From: Lingula anatina
Lineage: Eukaryota > Brachiopoda > Lingulata > Lingulida > Lingulidae
Length of the DNA: 64,000 nucleotides
Assembly (NCBI RefSeq): GCF_001039355.2
Contig: NW_019773859.1
Location: 329,852 to 393,851 of the forward strand
Reading direction: 5' to 3'
A program made the position numbers and the translations under genes. The notes under the pieces were generated by a model. It made no database searches, had not been told where the DNA came from, and worked only from the letters and a program-made list of their open reading frames with translations. Positions 40,001-53,100 of this stretch are shown here, in pieces. Each line of letters opens with the position of its first letter. Within the stretch, counting starts at the first letter, position 1.

Positions 40001-43000
40001 TTTAGAAGAATCTTCCTTTCTTTTTGCTAAAATATGAAATAGCCACAACTAGGAATTATTAGTTCAAACTATAACACTCTTGATTGCAAAAGCGGCGTTT
40101 AGTTAGGTTTGCAGATGTTACCATTTACATAATCTGTGACATGAAAAGCGTTTCTGCATGTTGCTGTGTCCTGCATGTGTTTATGCCGCATGCACCATTT
40201 GCTCTGCTTTGAGTCGGAGTCACGAAAAAGCTATATATTGCAATGGTTGGTTAGTTGTATTCCATCTTCATATGCTATATAGCCGATTGGATTTCATTGA
40301 AGTTTTTTTATTGTTTTAATGAGTAAGAACACAAAGTTACACAATAAGGCCCCCGTTTTCGTAGAAAATCTCATTTGTTCTGCTCGTCTAGGGTTTACTC
40401 CGAAGAGAAGGACGGGTAAGCACAGGGTCGTGGTCAGCGTAAGAGATATCGTATTTATCAAACACAAATAAAAGGGGTGGTGAAATAATGATTAATATTG
40501 CTTCTTTATTTTTATGGTTCACCAAAAGGTAGTCGGGTGAAGTAATTCAGTGTCAAACCTTTAACTTAAGATTTTAAAATCTTCTGGCATATATAGAACT
40601 GGCTTTTGATCTCAAGTGGGGAAGTTCTGACCTTAAACCTTGGCGAAAATTGAAAAAGAGAGCAAACTAGCACGGATTTATATGAGGCAATGCAAATACC
40701 GTATTGTGGAGTCCAATCTCACTATGAAATCATTACATCAAACTCTAATCAAAACACCTGTTCTTGAAATAACTCGACGTAATTTTTTCCCGGACCTCCC
40801 TTCTATTAACCTCTACAAGTTATGCTTTCTAGAAAACAGCCAATTATCTGCCGAAAGCACTTTTAAGAAAAACAACACGCTGACAATTTGTGACTGGAAT
40901 TCAAGCTTGATGATTTGCTGGAGCACATTTGTATTGACCTATTCCGCCCAAATGATGATATTTACGTGTGTTGTGTATTTTTTTCTGTGCGACAGGCAAG
41001 CACGAGTCGATCGTGCAACAGATAAAGTAAACACCTGTGCATAAAGAAGAACAAACAATAGTTAACATAGTTTATTCGATTTCGACGAAACTTAAAGTGA
41101 CAAATGGTGGAATTTCAGACAAGTAAAATGTTTCAGCAAATTTTCCTATGGTTTCCCAAGTGCTTATTAACCACAACCCTCCGACATGCAAGCCCGTGAA
41201 TTATTTTGTATATGGATACGAATACTAGACCCCTTCTTTTAAGCCCCAGCTACACTGGAGTTGCGACCGCTTCGAAAACGAATTTTGGTCCTTGTTCACA
41301 AATATGTGACAAAATAAAACCCCATTTATTGTTTTTTTAGCGTAGACATCGCAGTTTTTCTTTCATGTACTTAGTTTTCTCAAATTTTAAATAATAAGGG
41401 CAAATTTATATTGTTTGACTTTAAAGCGTAAAACTGAAAAGTTGTAATACGTATTGTCTACCACCTGCCTTGTAATAGTGCTTTTTTTTTTTTTTTTTTT
41501 TTTTTGAGTGGGGGAGGGGGAATACATCTGGCTGATGTTAATTATAAGTTAAAGATTTTGGTTTTGAAATGGGTAGTACTTGTTTTCAATCAAGAGGTGC
41601 AGTTAAGGTGCCGTTTCGACACCTGATAAGTGGTTATTGGAATTTCATATATATTAGCAAAAATGAATTCTATCGAGGTGCCCAAGATGATAAAAAGACA
41701 ATCTATAATATCGATGCCTTCCAATATTGGAAATATCGTCTTGGATTGTCGCCTAACAAGCAGGTTGTTACAGAGCGACTCTTTTCTCTTTGTTATGTCC
41801 TTGCAAAGGTAACGCTGATCTTACATTTTCAAACTTACATGTAAAGGCACACGTATCGTGTAATACAGTGCAACAATATCTGTAAATAATATGTTCGCTC
41901 GTGGAGGTTAAAACAGAAATATTTATAGAATTTACTCAGCACCTGCTTATTGGCGACTGGACTAATTTTTTTCAACAGTTTTAAGTCGCTCGGCAGTGTG
42001 GTCTCAACAAACAATAAATAATCAAGGTCCACACAATGGACAATTCTAGGTTACGCGTGAGTGATTTCTCAAGAGCTGCCAGTAAAAACGTTTAGGAAAC
42101 CTTTAGTATTGGGACACAAATCATTTCATAAAGTTGGCTGATGGATGAAAACAAAGAGATACATCACTTTAACCCCTAAAACATGCGAATTTTACCAATT
42201 TTGTGGTTTTCTATTTGTGATTGTTTAACTTGTTACCTGGAAACAAAATCGGAAAACTATCGATCAAATTTTTAATCAAATTTTATACGGTCAACAAATG
42301 TGTCTGACACATGGACTCCTGTGATAAGTTATCGTTTTCTGTGTATATCTACGTGTATATCTAATAGTAGCAATGTTTTGGCATTTCAAATGTGACCTTA
42401 GCGGACCACAACATAATATAATCATGTGGTAGATTTGGTTAGAGCACAATGATTGGGTCAGGTTGGCAGGCTGCCAAATTTTCACAGTAAATTTTGTTGA
42501 TTTTACTGTTAGCACAATGTTGCTTACAAACAATCAAATCTTCAGAGCAGATGTCCAAAAGAAATCCCGAATGGGTGGCCACAACTAAAAAAATTAGTTC
42601 CGTCTTTTTATGTCCAGTAATAGACCTTGGTCCCAACCAACCCAAACCGGCATTCTTATCTGTCAAAAAATGAAATGCGTGTTGCTATATTTACAAGCAA
42701 AAAATTAGGACAGTTTTTAAAAGCATAAAGTCATGTTAGTGTTGAAAGTGATTTGAATAGACCGTAATTTAGTTTATTAGATATTCACTATTCCTGTTGC
42801 GGCCTCCACGCGAAACGTTTGTTTTTGACATTTAAAAAAGTTAAAATTTGGTTTAAAAAACCACAAAATTGAAAAAAAAATTATAGCAACAGACAGAATT
42901 GTAGGAGAAACGTTTGAATGGAAATATCCATCATCGCAAAATGTTTCACCTCTGTCAGCAAAAAAGCATTTTATAAAAGAATGAACTAAAGGAGGTCTTT

Positions 43001-46000
43001 CAAATTTCTTATTAGCTAAACAATATAATTATATGAAAAAAAAAACGTATAGATTTGACATTCGCGCTGCCTACCAAAATGGAAACCGTCAGATGTGTAC
43101 CGTGCTCAGTTATGAGTTTGATAAAATTGAACGGTGGCGGTACACTTTCCGATTGGGATATAATATAAAAAGAAATACATCATCCGTATCTTTCACACAC
43201 ACTGATCTATCGGATAAGCCTAGAACATAAATTATCGCAACTGCCAAAATGTCAGCAGAGGGAGGAGTATATTATACCGAATGCATCACTTGATCAAGAA
43301 GCGCAGGATCTCCAGATTCAGACCTTTCTACTGTTGTCCTCGTACCACCCCAGATCCCCGAGAAAAGCAGTTACAATATCTTATCTTAAATGGTGTAATT
43401 ATTGCAATAGTGTCTGCAGTTTACAGCTGCTGTCAATGATTTTAGCATGTATCATTTTCAGTTTTCAGCCAGCCCTTTTCTTGTTAGAATAAACCCTTCT
43501 CTTGTTTGCTGGATAACAGTTATGTTTCTATATCTTTCTCCAATCTTTAAAACCCTGAAGCTCACTGCTTTCGCATAAACCGGGACCCAGATTTACAAAA
43601 GAACATAAGTCAACAGTTGATTTCAACTTGAAGAACGAAAAGTTTGCCCCACTTCAGTCCTGGATAAATGTATAGTGTATTCCTCTAAAGCAGAGAAACT
43701 GTCGGTCTGAAAACATTAGCCATTGCTTACCCTTTCTAAAACATACCCCGGCTCCTAATTCAATTGGACGGCTACCGATTAATCTTGGGTCAAAGTAGAC
43801 AAAAATTTTGTCTTAAAGTTAAACCAAACTTTCACTTAAGTTCTTTTGTGAAACTGAATCCGAGCTAATGGGCCACATTCAGTGGGGCACTGTTTTCCCA
43901 TGGACAGCGATTGCTGGCCACCTCTCCCTGACTTGTTCACAGTTGATGAGCAGCACACGTCCACTCCTTGATATATGTAATCAGTCATTTTTTGCAATCG
44001 TGATGATTTATATCATTGTGATTGGATCACATATGCACCCGAAAGACACAGGGCGTTTCCTCTGAATTAGTGGGAACTGGATCAAACCAAGGCTAATTGG
44101 GGATGCATCAGTGAAAGAGCCGTCTTGGGGACGACCTCTTTAAATGCTATCTGCTCGTCATCTCTATGTTGCTGAGAATGCACCTTAACCTGGATGACCT
44201 GCAACAGTGTTTCACGCGAAGATATTTCCTCATTTAAAGTAATTTTACGAGCACCCACCGTAGGATCGGTGAACAGGTTCATTTTTTAACATTTCTTACT
44301 CTTGACAGCAGTAACACCTAGTTTGATTTACGCGAACGGAAATTGCTAAAATTGCAAATACCTGTAGAAAAGAACACCGTCTGGAACTTACAAGCGTTCC
44401 TTCATTCGACCGTCACATATAGACCTTTAATTCCCTTAATTATTTACCTCTGAATATTTATTTTCGGGTACTTATAATTTTGTTGCCGGATCTATAAAAG
44501 ATAAGGTATGTGCATGCAGTCTGGAGGACGTTTCCCTTTATGGAGATTCTATGAACTCTGCGAACCCAATCGACTTTGCCAATGGTGCAGAGAATTCCCT
44601 GAGCATACAATTGGTTTGAAGCGACGCCAATTCGTCACATTTCAGTCGTTTCTGTCAATTCCATAGTACATAATATATGGTTTCCGGAAAAGACATCGCC
44701 GCGGCTCAACAGCTCCGGATCACATGTAATCAAAATAGTAATATTTAGCCTAAACGGTTGCACCTTGGCATATTTGTGTATACCGCATTCCCTTAAGTTC
44801 TAAACGGCAATCAAAATTAGTGTGAATCTTAGGCCACGTATTTAACCATGTTAATTTGATTAACTTAACGTTGAATGAAGTTCATATGTTAAAAAAGAGT
44901 TTAACATAGGTTTCTGACCTGACGAGGACAAGTAGCTTCACCTTGAAAATAGAAAATAGAAAATCCTGCTTTGTACTTGGAGAAAAACTGACTTCGTATG
45001 AAATAGTCAATAAATACATCACTGCTGCCCTCATCTGCTGAATGGCATACCGATAATGAAAGATTGGTTCATTATTGTGTTATAGGTCTAATATTTCATT
45101 GATAAAGCGTGTGTATGGGCGATATCGTAAATATCGTGAACATGTGTTACCAACATAAGGTTCTTGTGGAATCGTCTGGAAACGTGTAGCGCAATTTGTT
45201 ATCGCTTATACTAAGTAAAAAGACGGGATAAAGGGGGCATTGACAGACCTATTTTAGCGCGTAATATTTTTAAAGTTAAAATTAAACAAAGTTCTCTGCG
45301 TGTCAACCAAAACAGAAACGAACTCTATAGTTTAGAAACATTTAAGTAAATGTTGTCGTAGAATGGCCCAATGGAAACAAACTGTCACAACCTCCGACTC
45401 AACATATTCCGAAGACTAAATAAGTTGAAATGTCAGGCGATCAAGCACTCACTTCAGCGCACGTTTGTAACTCAACTAGAACCTTTAAATTTTGGTTAAA
45501 TTACGAGATTTGTCGTCACTGTCGTAATTCATTTTAAGGGAGCAATCGCAAAGCACTCTAAAGGAGGAAAGACAACCAAGAACTGGGTGAATGAAATTTC
45601 AGTATCAGAATCCTATTCATGTTGTCAGTTGCTTTCAAAACAAACAGTTGAGCATTTTAAAGAAACGTTTTCATGCTAGATCTTTGTCAATTAGTTTTGA
45701 TGCCAGACGTTTTCACATGTGACTGATCGCTTGTTTTTCATGCTTTTGCCTTGGCAAGTCAACTGTCTCATTCGTCAGGTTGCCAATGAACATCAGACAT
45801 TCGCATTCTGATTTACAATGATAAATTACGAGGCTATTTTATGTGTTTGCCATTGGGTTGTTCAGAAAAAAATTTGAATAGAAGGAAGATTTATGAAATG
45901 AAATAAAAAAATACAAATATATCCTTTATAACTAACAGTCAAAATAGCAAGTTATGATATCATTCCCTAGGATGTTAGCCATGTGCAATGAAATAACAAT

Positions 46001-48567
46001 TGAGGATTTGAATTACAATTTAATAGACTTTGATAAGTGCTCTTCGTGCGTATCAACCTAATTTAACAGTCTGCTTGAAAATTCATGTTATAATTTTTGT
46101 GCATGTGAAGGCCCAGTGTGAATCGGGTCTGTCTGCGTCGGTCTTCTTAACGACATAGAATACGATTAACCACCGAATTTCTGACATTGAGCAGGTGCTG
46201 GGTAGCTTAAATACGGATATGCAGTCTTATTACAAAGAATAACGAATAAAGTACTTTCAACATCTTTCACGAAAAAAAGATATTATAAAATGATAATTGG
46301 TATATCCATGCGAGTTCTTTGAACAAATACAATTCAAGTAGTATTTATGCCGGTTCTCGTTTATCAAAGATTTCAAATTTTAAACTAAACCTTAACCTTT
46401 ACTTTTTCATATTTATAGGTAAGTCAAATCAATTTTGCGGATTCGAAGACGAGTCCATATGTGGATTCACCAACGAAAACTCGGCTGAAGTGACTCTAAA
46501 CTGGACACGTCATGCAGGCCCGTCTCCCTCCTCCAATACTGGACCGGACCTTGACCACACATGCCAGAATAACAGAGGTAATTACCACTGGTCTTTTTCT
46601 AAATTTTATTATGATTATTTTTTTCTTGATTATTTATCTACTGGAAATCTAGCTTGGTGCAATGGGTCAGCCCGTGACCATTAGTGTCGGTACCATGAGG
46701 GTAATTACGTCTGGGATTTATCTTATTTCTTTGTTATTATTTATCAGTTTTCTAGCAAAACACAGTTAAATAGGCTGGACAGGTCCAGGACCTCTCATAT
46801 TAGTTTCGGAAAAGCTATTATCGCTCACATAATTGACCCAGTGTAAACATCTAAATAGCCAGAGACTGAAATGTACAGAAACCCAAATTGAAATCCCGTC
46901 TCATCTTGGGCTGAAACAAATAATCCAGAGATAACATAATTGCTGGCATTGTGGGTATCATGTTTGTTATCATAACTTTGGTGAACGAGATGCTTTTCCC
47001 ACCTGTTTTGTTCAAAAGCAGATTGAAGACTGAAATGGCCACGACTCACTGGGAAACCAATTGGAATTATTCATCTATACAGCAGTGGCTAACCACAGAA
47101 GAACTTCACGGGCAGGAAGTTTACAACGGTACTATTTGCAAAATAAATGCGTTTTCTGAAACCACCAGACGTCATTAAATATATATGTAGCAAAATCCAG
47201 AAATGCACAATTAGTTTACATCTGCTGTTTATTTAAAAAAAGGATTTGTTTCCTTGACCACCAGACATAATAAAGCACATGAAGCTATGCAAAGGACTAC
47301 ACAGTAGGTCTACTCCGCGTGTAGTTTCGTACAACTTGCAACTATTCAAGCTGTAAAGTTGTAGTAACTATATCCAGTTGTGCCAACATAAAAACAGACT
47401 GGCTCTTGAGATGTTTAAATTTACAGAGCAAAGAAATTGTAAAGTATTCAAGTTGCAAAATGCAACACGGTGTTGTTTATGTGAAAATAAAACACAAACA
47501 CGAGCTTTTGATATCGTGTATATTTACATCATTACTTGTAATGCAAGTGTTCTCCATCATATAATCATATATCTAATAACAAATCTTTTGTGGACAATAT
47601 TATGAAATCCAACGTTTATTTTGTCTACTTACATGTAAAAGGGGGTTTAGGGAATAAGCAGTGGTTACATTTAGTGTGTAAGGTAATATATGCTTTCACA
47701 ATCAACAACTAACCAAGTTTCCGATATGCAGCAGTCTTACGAAAAAAGATGTTCTGTTTACCTTTACTTTCATATATTACAGTTCGAAAGCTTAAGTTAT
47801 GGTCAAAATTTTCTGCTGTTGAAGTGATCAAATGAAGACATTTTCAAACCTTTCAACTGATACCGTTTCAGGAGTTACATACGAAATGAAGGCCTACATT
47901 TGGCAAGATATTTTTTCATTTCTTTAATGTGGTACTTAACTTAATATTAGTTTAATTAAAATAAATACTTTTAGTGCAAAAAGTCCCTGCATTATTCACC
48001 ACCCAACCCTCCTAATTATTGTACCACCAGCGTAGGCGCTGGCGGCCCACAGGGTTTTAGTCCCGACCCGTTTCATCCGCTTCTCCTCCTAGACTACAAG
48101 AGCCTGCGTGCCCATCTCTTGGATTAAGGTCACATAATATAATCTCAACTCGATCCACGTAAAATTTGGGCTTTGTCGGTGCATGGTAGGGGCGGATCCA
48201 GGATTATTTGAAGGGGGGGGGGGGGGGGGGGGGGGGGGGGCCTGGTAAAGGGCCCCGAAATATTTTGGTATTTTAGAGGACGAACGGTGTCATTTGGTAC
48301 TGTATACAAGTATGATTTAGCTAGTCAGAATTCTAATTTCAAGAGGGGACCATTGGTGTTTTTTTTCTTCAGAAATCCGCCACTGCATGGGTCTAGGTAT
48401 GGCACTCGTCGCAATGCACCCTTGTCCAAAATTTGCAAAATTAAATGCTAAATATCTCCCAAACCGAAGGAAATATTTCTATAGACGGCCAACTGAAAGT
48501 CATATGTGGAGATTCCAAATATGCCCTCGGATTTGGCCTTTGACCTTTACTTCAAGGTCAAACAAGC

Positions 48568-48633
<66 letters not shown>

Positions 48634-50165
48634 GCCGATTTTCAGAAACAACATACTAATATGAAATACTATATACAAACTAATATTATGGGCAGGTGTT
48701 ACCCTTTGGGTCATCTTTCATCTTTGTGACTTTGGAGTCAATCGGTGCATTTTCACGGGAAAAGCAGCCATTAAATGTCGAAATTGAAAACTCTCTAATT
48801 CTGGAACAGTAAATGCTAGAGACCTCTTTTTTTCATTTTACAGAGCTTGTCAAGCGCAACACTGGAAGTGGTGTCTGGTTTTTTTGTTTACCATACGGTT
48901 TACAAGTTGCGCTATATCAAAGAGTACAACGTCGCAATATTCAGTGGTGTAAATAAAATGTAAAATAACTCCAAAATTAGCAGAGATATACGCCCATACT
49001 TACTATTGAACCTGAATAAGAAGTCATATACTGGCAATCTAAGTGTGACCTTGAAATTGGCCTTTGGCCTACTTTTCACCATGAACTGAACTTTGCAACT
49101 TTTCTGTCCCTTATATCTCCAAAACTGGCAGATATACACTCATAGTTACTTTTGAACTTGACTAGGAAGTCATATACTGGCAATCTAACAGTGACCTTGA
49201 AATTGACCTTTGACCCACCATGAACTGAACTTCACAATGAACAATGAATTTGACCTTTGACCCACCATGAACTGAACTTCACAAATTTGGATTTGACATT
49301 TTACTTTTTCCCATGATTTTGTTATAAATTGTAATTTTCAACAAAAAAATGAGAACTGTTGTTTACTGCATTTGTAGAGCTTGTTTTTGTTTTCCGCCGA
49401 ATGCGCTTGCTCCACCTGGTGGTACAATACCTGGAGGCGGTATCACCTCTCTGATCCTTTAGTTTTGTTAAGGGGATATATGCCCCTTATTACAATGTTC
49501 CAGAAAACAAAAGCATTATTTCGCCTTTTTTCCTGCTGAAAGTAAGCTTTTCAAGTAAATTTCCTGGAAGAGGATTGCAGTACTCTTTCTTGTGATTGAA
49601 CTGGCGTATTTGTTTGACAAAAATGCTGCTGTCACGTCATCAGCCTGAATCAGCAAACTCGCGCCGATGCATTTTAGTGCGACATTATTATCTCATAACA
49701 CGAAGAAATGTTCATTTCGGCATTATCTAAGTGGATAAGGAAAAATCCGAACCCTGTTGAGACCAACATTTGGTTCCTGATTGACTTAGAATCGTGGCAT
49801 AATATAACCTTGACATGTACTAATTTACCTCAAGTCGGCATGCAGGCAATGGACATAAGTTCAGATTGTTGCAAGCCCTGCCAATTAAAAAACATGAAGT
49901 GTTTTGCTCTGATACTAACAAAGCTCAAAGCACATGCCATGTTTACGCCATTGGCTGTAGCGGTGCTTTAGACCTCATTTATGTTATACGGTTCACCATT
50001 TTATGAGATATTGCTACTCGCTTTTGCCATTCATTCTTCATGTTAAAAATAGCATTCGCTATTTAATGGTCGAAAACCTTAACACTACTTCAGTAAGACT
50101 AACGATAGTTCCACATGCAAAATAATCACAAAGACTGGACGCAAGTGCAACCGTTTTTTTTTTTT

Positions 50166-50197
<32 letters not shown>

Positions 50198-53100
50198 TGC
50201 AGTGACTGTCCTAAGAGTAAGGGATACTGTACAGATTTATTAGATTTTGCGCTTCGCTGAAATAAATGATTAGTTCCATACAAAATGCCTGTATTTTTAG
50301 TCTGAAGTTAACTGAAAACTGCCCCAAAGAACTTCATATCAAAGGAGAAAACTAGTTAAAAACCACAGCATCAATAATGCAACTCCGATGCTTCCGAGAT
50401 GAAAAAAAGGACGTGCCTGAACTTATTATTTGCAATTGCATCTCTAATAATTATTAGAATTAAATGCTGAAATGGCAATCTAGCTTGATCTCAATCCAGA
50501 TGTAATTCAATGATGATTTCAAGGCCTGTCTTGAAAATGCGAGGCGAAAGAGCTGTAGGAAGCGGCTTAAAGACGTCACCCATCTGTTGCCTCAGAGTTT
50601 AAGTGAAAGTGAACCTCAAAAAAGTTAAATACTTGTCGTTAAAAGCAAAACTTTTATTAAGAATTAACTGTAGCCGGCACTCACCCCGGCGGGAAGGCTT
50701 CAAATGTTTAAAATTATTTAAATATTTAATATTTTAAAATATGCTTAAAAGCAATAACAACGCCCCCATCCCTAACATAACGTATTAATGTTCCAGGTCA
50801 TTACATGTACGTGGAGGCCAGTGGTAGAGTGAAAGGTGACAAAGCTCGCATGACATCAACAAAGTATTTTGCCAACGACCACCAATGTGTGCAGTTCCAC
50901 TACCACATGTATGGCAGAGACATGGGCACCCTTAACGTATACACAAAGGTATGCTTCTGCAAGTGGGGGATGGACTCAAGGGAGGGGACAATGTAAAAAA
51001 AGGTGCGGGTTGTAAAAGTGAGTAGGGGGTGGGATTGGATGGTCAACCTTCTGTCAACCTCCTTCTGTTTTAAAGGAGCATTACGTTCAAAGTTGAGTAC
51101 TTGTATAAGCAGGTGCACCTGTTCTCTTGTCCTAACAAATAATGCAAGCAAATTGGTACTTAACATCAAGCAGCTCAATTATTATAGGAAGAGTAGCTTT
51201 TAAATAAGAGGGCATTCACAACAGATGGTCCTCGGACCTACTGATCCGCGGATCAAATATGGCGGATCCTATATGAAAGCAGAGCTGACTAATCCGCTGA
51301 TGGTATCCCCGCCTCCACAGGCGCCGTCCCTGCAAGGGTTAAGTAACTAAACCTCGGAGCCGTGATTTAAGGGGTCTAGGATATTAACGAAAAAGTCCAA
51401 AACGAATGCAGCTAATTAAATTTCCTATTAACTAAAGGATATGGTCTAGCAAGCAAAACAATTTTCCAAAGTTTGTAGTCACAGTGTAACACGAGTGACG
51501 TAATATCAGCGTTTTGGGGCTAAAATTGTCATTTTTTTCATCAAGATTTTCTCTTAAACAAAAAGCCCTATTAATACGATTGAAATAGCTATCTAAAGGT
51601 TAGCACAAAAACCAGTAAACTCTGACAGGATTTTCTCTTATTATTTTTACTTTTGATTTTATTTTGATAAAACGTGAATTTTACGAAATATATATGGACC
51701 TTCCACTTTCAGTATTAATAACTTCAAAAATAAAAGGTCAATCAAAAATCCAAGACGCAGTCGACTAGATATTATACTGAAACACAGACACATCAAATTT
51801 CATGTCAATCTGACAGTTAAAGAATGAGATATGGGGATTGAAGTTTAGACTATGTTATCAATCTTCAAAGGTGAGAAATCGCTCATAAACCATTTGGCTC
51901 AGGTAATTGGGCTAATTTAGCAAATTAATTGCACCTCCACCTTAGCTGTTATCATCTTATTGATCGGGAAGGTTTATTCACCATTACGTGTTAAAATTGG
52001 GTTGTTTGTTTCTATCTAGATGCCAGAAAATCTTACTTTTGTACGCAAACATATTCGCACCACGAAAGCCGCTCTTCCCTGAGAAATGATTGACAGCTGA
52101 GTAGGCCTACCTACTCTCGTTTCACTGACGTAATTCATCATAATTGTGCCTGACGCAGTAGGAGTCTGTGCACTGTCGAGGAAGTGTCTAAAGAAGCGCT
52201 AACAAACAAAAAGCAAATTACTTGAGGTGCAAGCAGAGGACAATGCCTCCCGTCGTCCGTGGACGCCGCTCTACACACCAAGACGCCCCCCATAGTAACG
52301 GTGCTTAACAACGGAGGCGGAGCCTAAAGGCTGCCACGCTTACCAGTCAGGACAGGTAGAAAAACTCGTCCAAATGTACATTTTTAGTCCGTGTTGCAAA
52401 AATATAATTTAATTCAGTATTAGATCCAATATTGATTATTTCTAACATATAAAAAAACAAAAATCGAGTTTTAGACGTATTTGTAATATCCTTGACGCCT
52501 TAATCCGTTTAATGGCGCGTGTGGCGGCGGAGAGACCACCAACGGATAAGTCGGCAGTGCTTTCATGTAGGGTCCGCCATATAATTGATCCGCGGATCAG
52601 TAGATCCGAGGAACATTTGTTGTGAATGCCCTCTAACAGAGGAAATGTATCTGGTTGGTAGAGCCGATGGCACAGAAGTTTGCTTTTGAGAGTGAGAATT
52701 TTTTGTGCAATGTACTTATCTTGAAGGTCATCCGAAATAAAACATTCGTGGTGGGTTTGTTTGCTTTTGATTGTAAATTGGGCAAGTAAACAGACCTGGT
52801 CCTTTTTATTTTGAGCATTTTAAGTAATGGAAAACTTCCAAATGATTGAGCAAGGTTTGGAGGGAGGTTTTGTGGACATGTATTCATAAAAATTCCTAAA
52901 CCTAGAAAAGAACGAAGAAGATTTCCGAAATACATAATCCGGGTCTGTCAGCTAAGGGAATTAATGTTGGGGTATTGATAGTGCAATAAATATGTCGTAC
53001 CTGTATGAATTTACACAGAAAAGGTTTGCACGTACGTCACAAATTTGGTATAATTGATCACTTTCAGCGAAAACCCAACTTGGACTTAGAACCTCCTGTG

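Larger units (their letters stand above)
37939..46418 (+). other. first intron of the coiled-coil/MAM gene
   Basis: An 8.5 kb intron without a convincing exon, consistent with exons 1 and 2 joining in phase. It contains a MITE-like element at 43581-43861, a poly-T run at 41482-41505 and weakly self-complementary sequence with CTATCCTCTAG near 38485-38720. Frames such as 40640-41044 and 41569-41844 have no family signature. Confidence 0.6.
48018..49431. repeat. compound repeat region with ATTGTACCACCAG ends
   Basis: ATTGTACCACCAG at the left recurs inverted at the right (CTGGTGGTACAAT), which suggests an old 1.4 kb element. Inside are a nested hAT-like MITE, a TA microsatellite and degenerate tandem copies of a unit containing GTCATATACTGGCAATCTAA and TGACCTTGAAATTG (from 49023 and 49170). 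No open frame is present. Confidence 0.5.

Noticed and set aside
40640-41044. 134-codon frame in the MAM-gene intron
   Set aside because: It starts with TTG, not ATG, has random composition, shows no domain, and is not needed to join the exons in phase.
41569-41844. 91-codon frame in the MAM-gene intron
   Set aside because: No recognisable domain, and no splice sites in phase with the neighbouring exons.
44514-44666. Short frame with several cysteines and aromatics
   Set aside because: Only about 50 codons, no flanking splice signals in phase with the MAM gene, and no recognised family.
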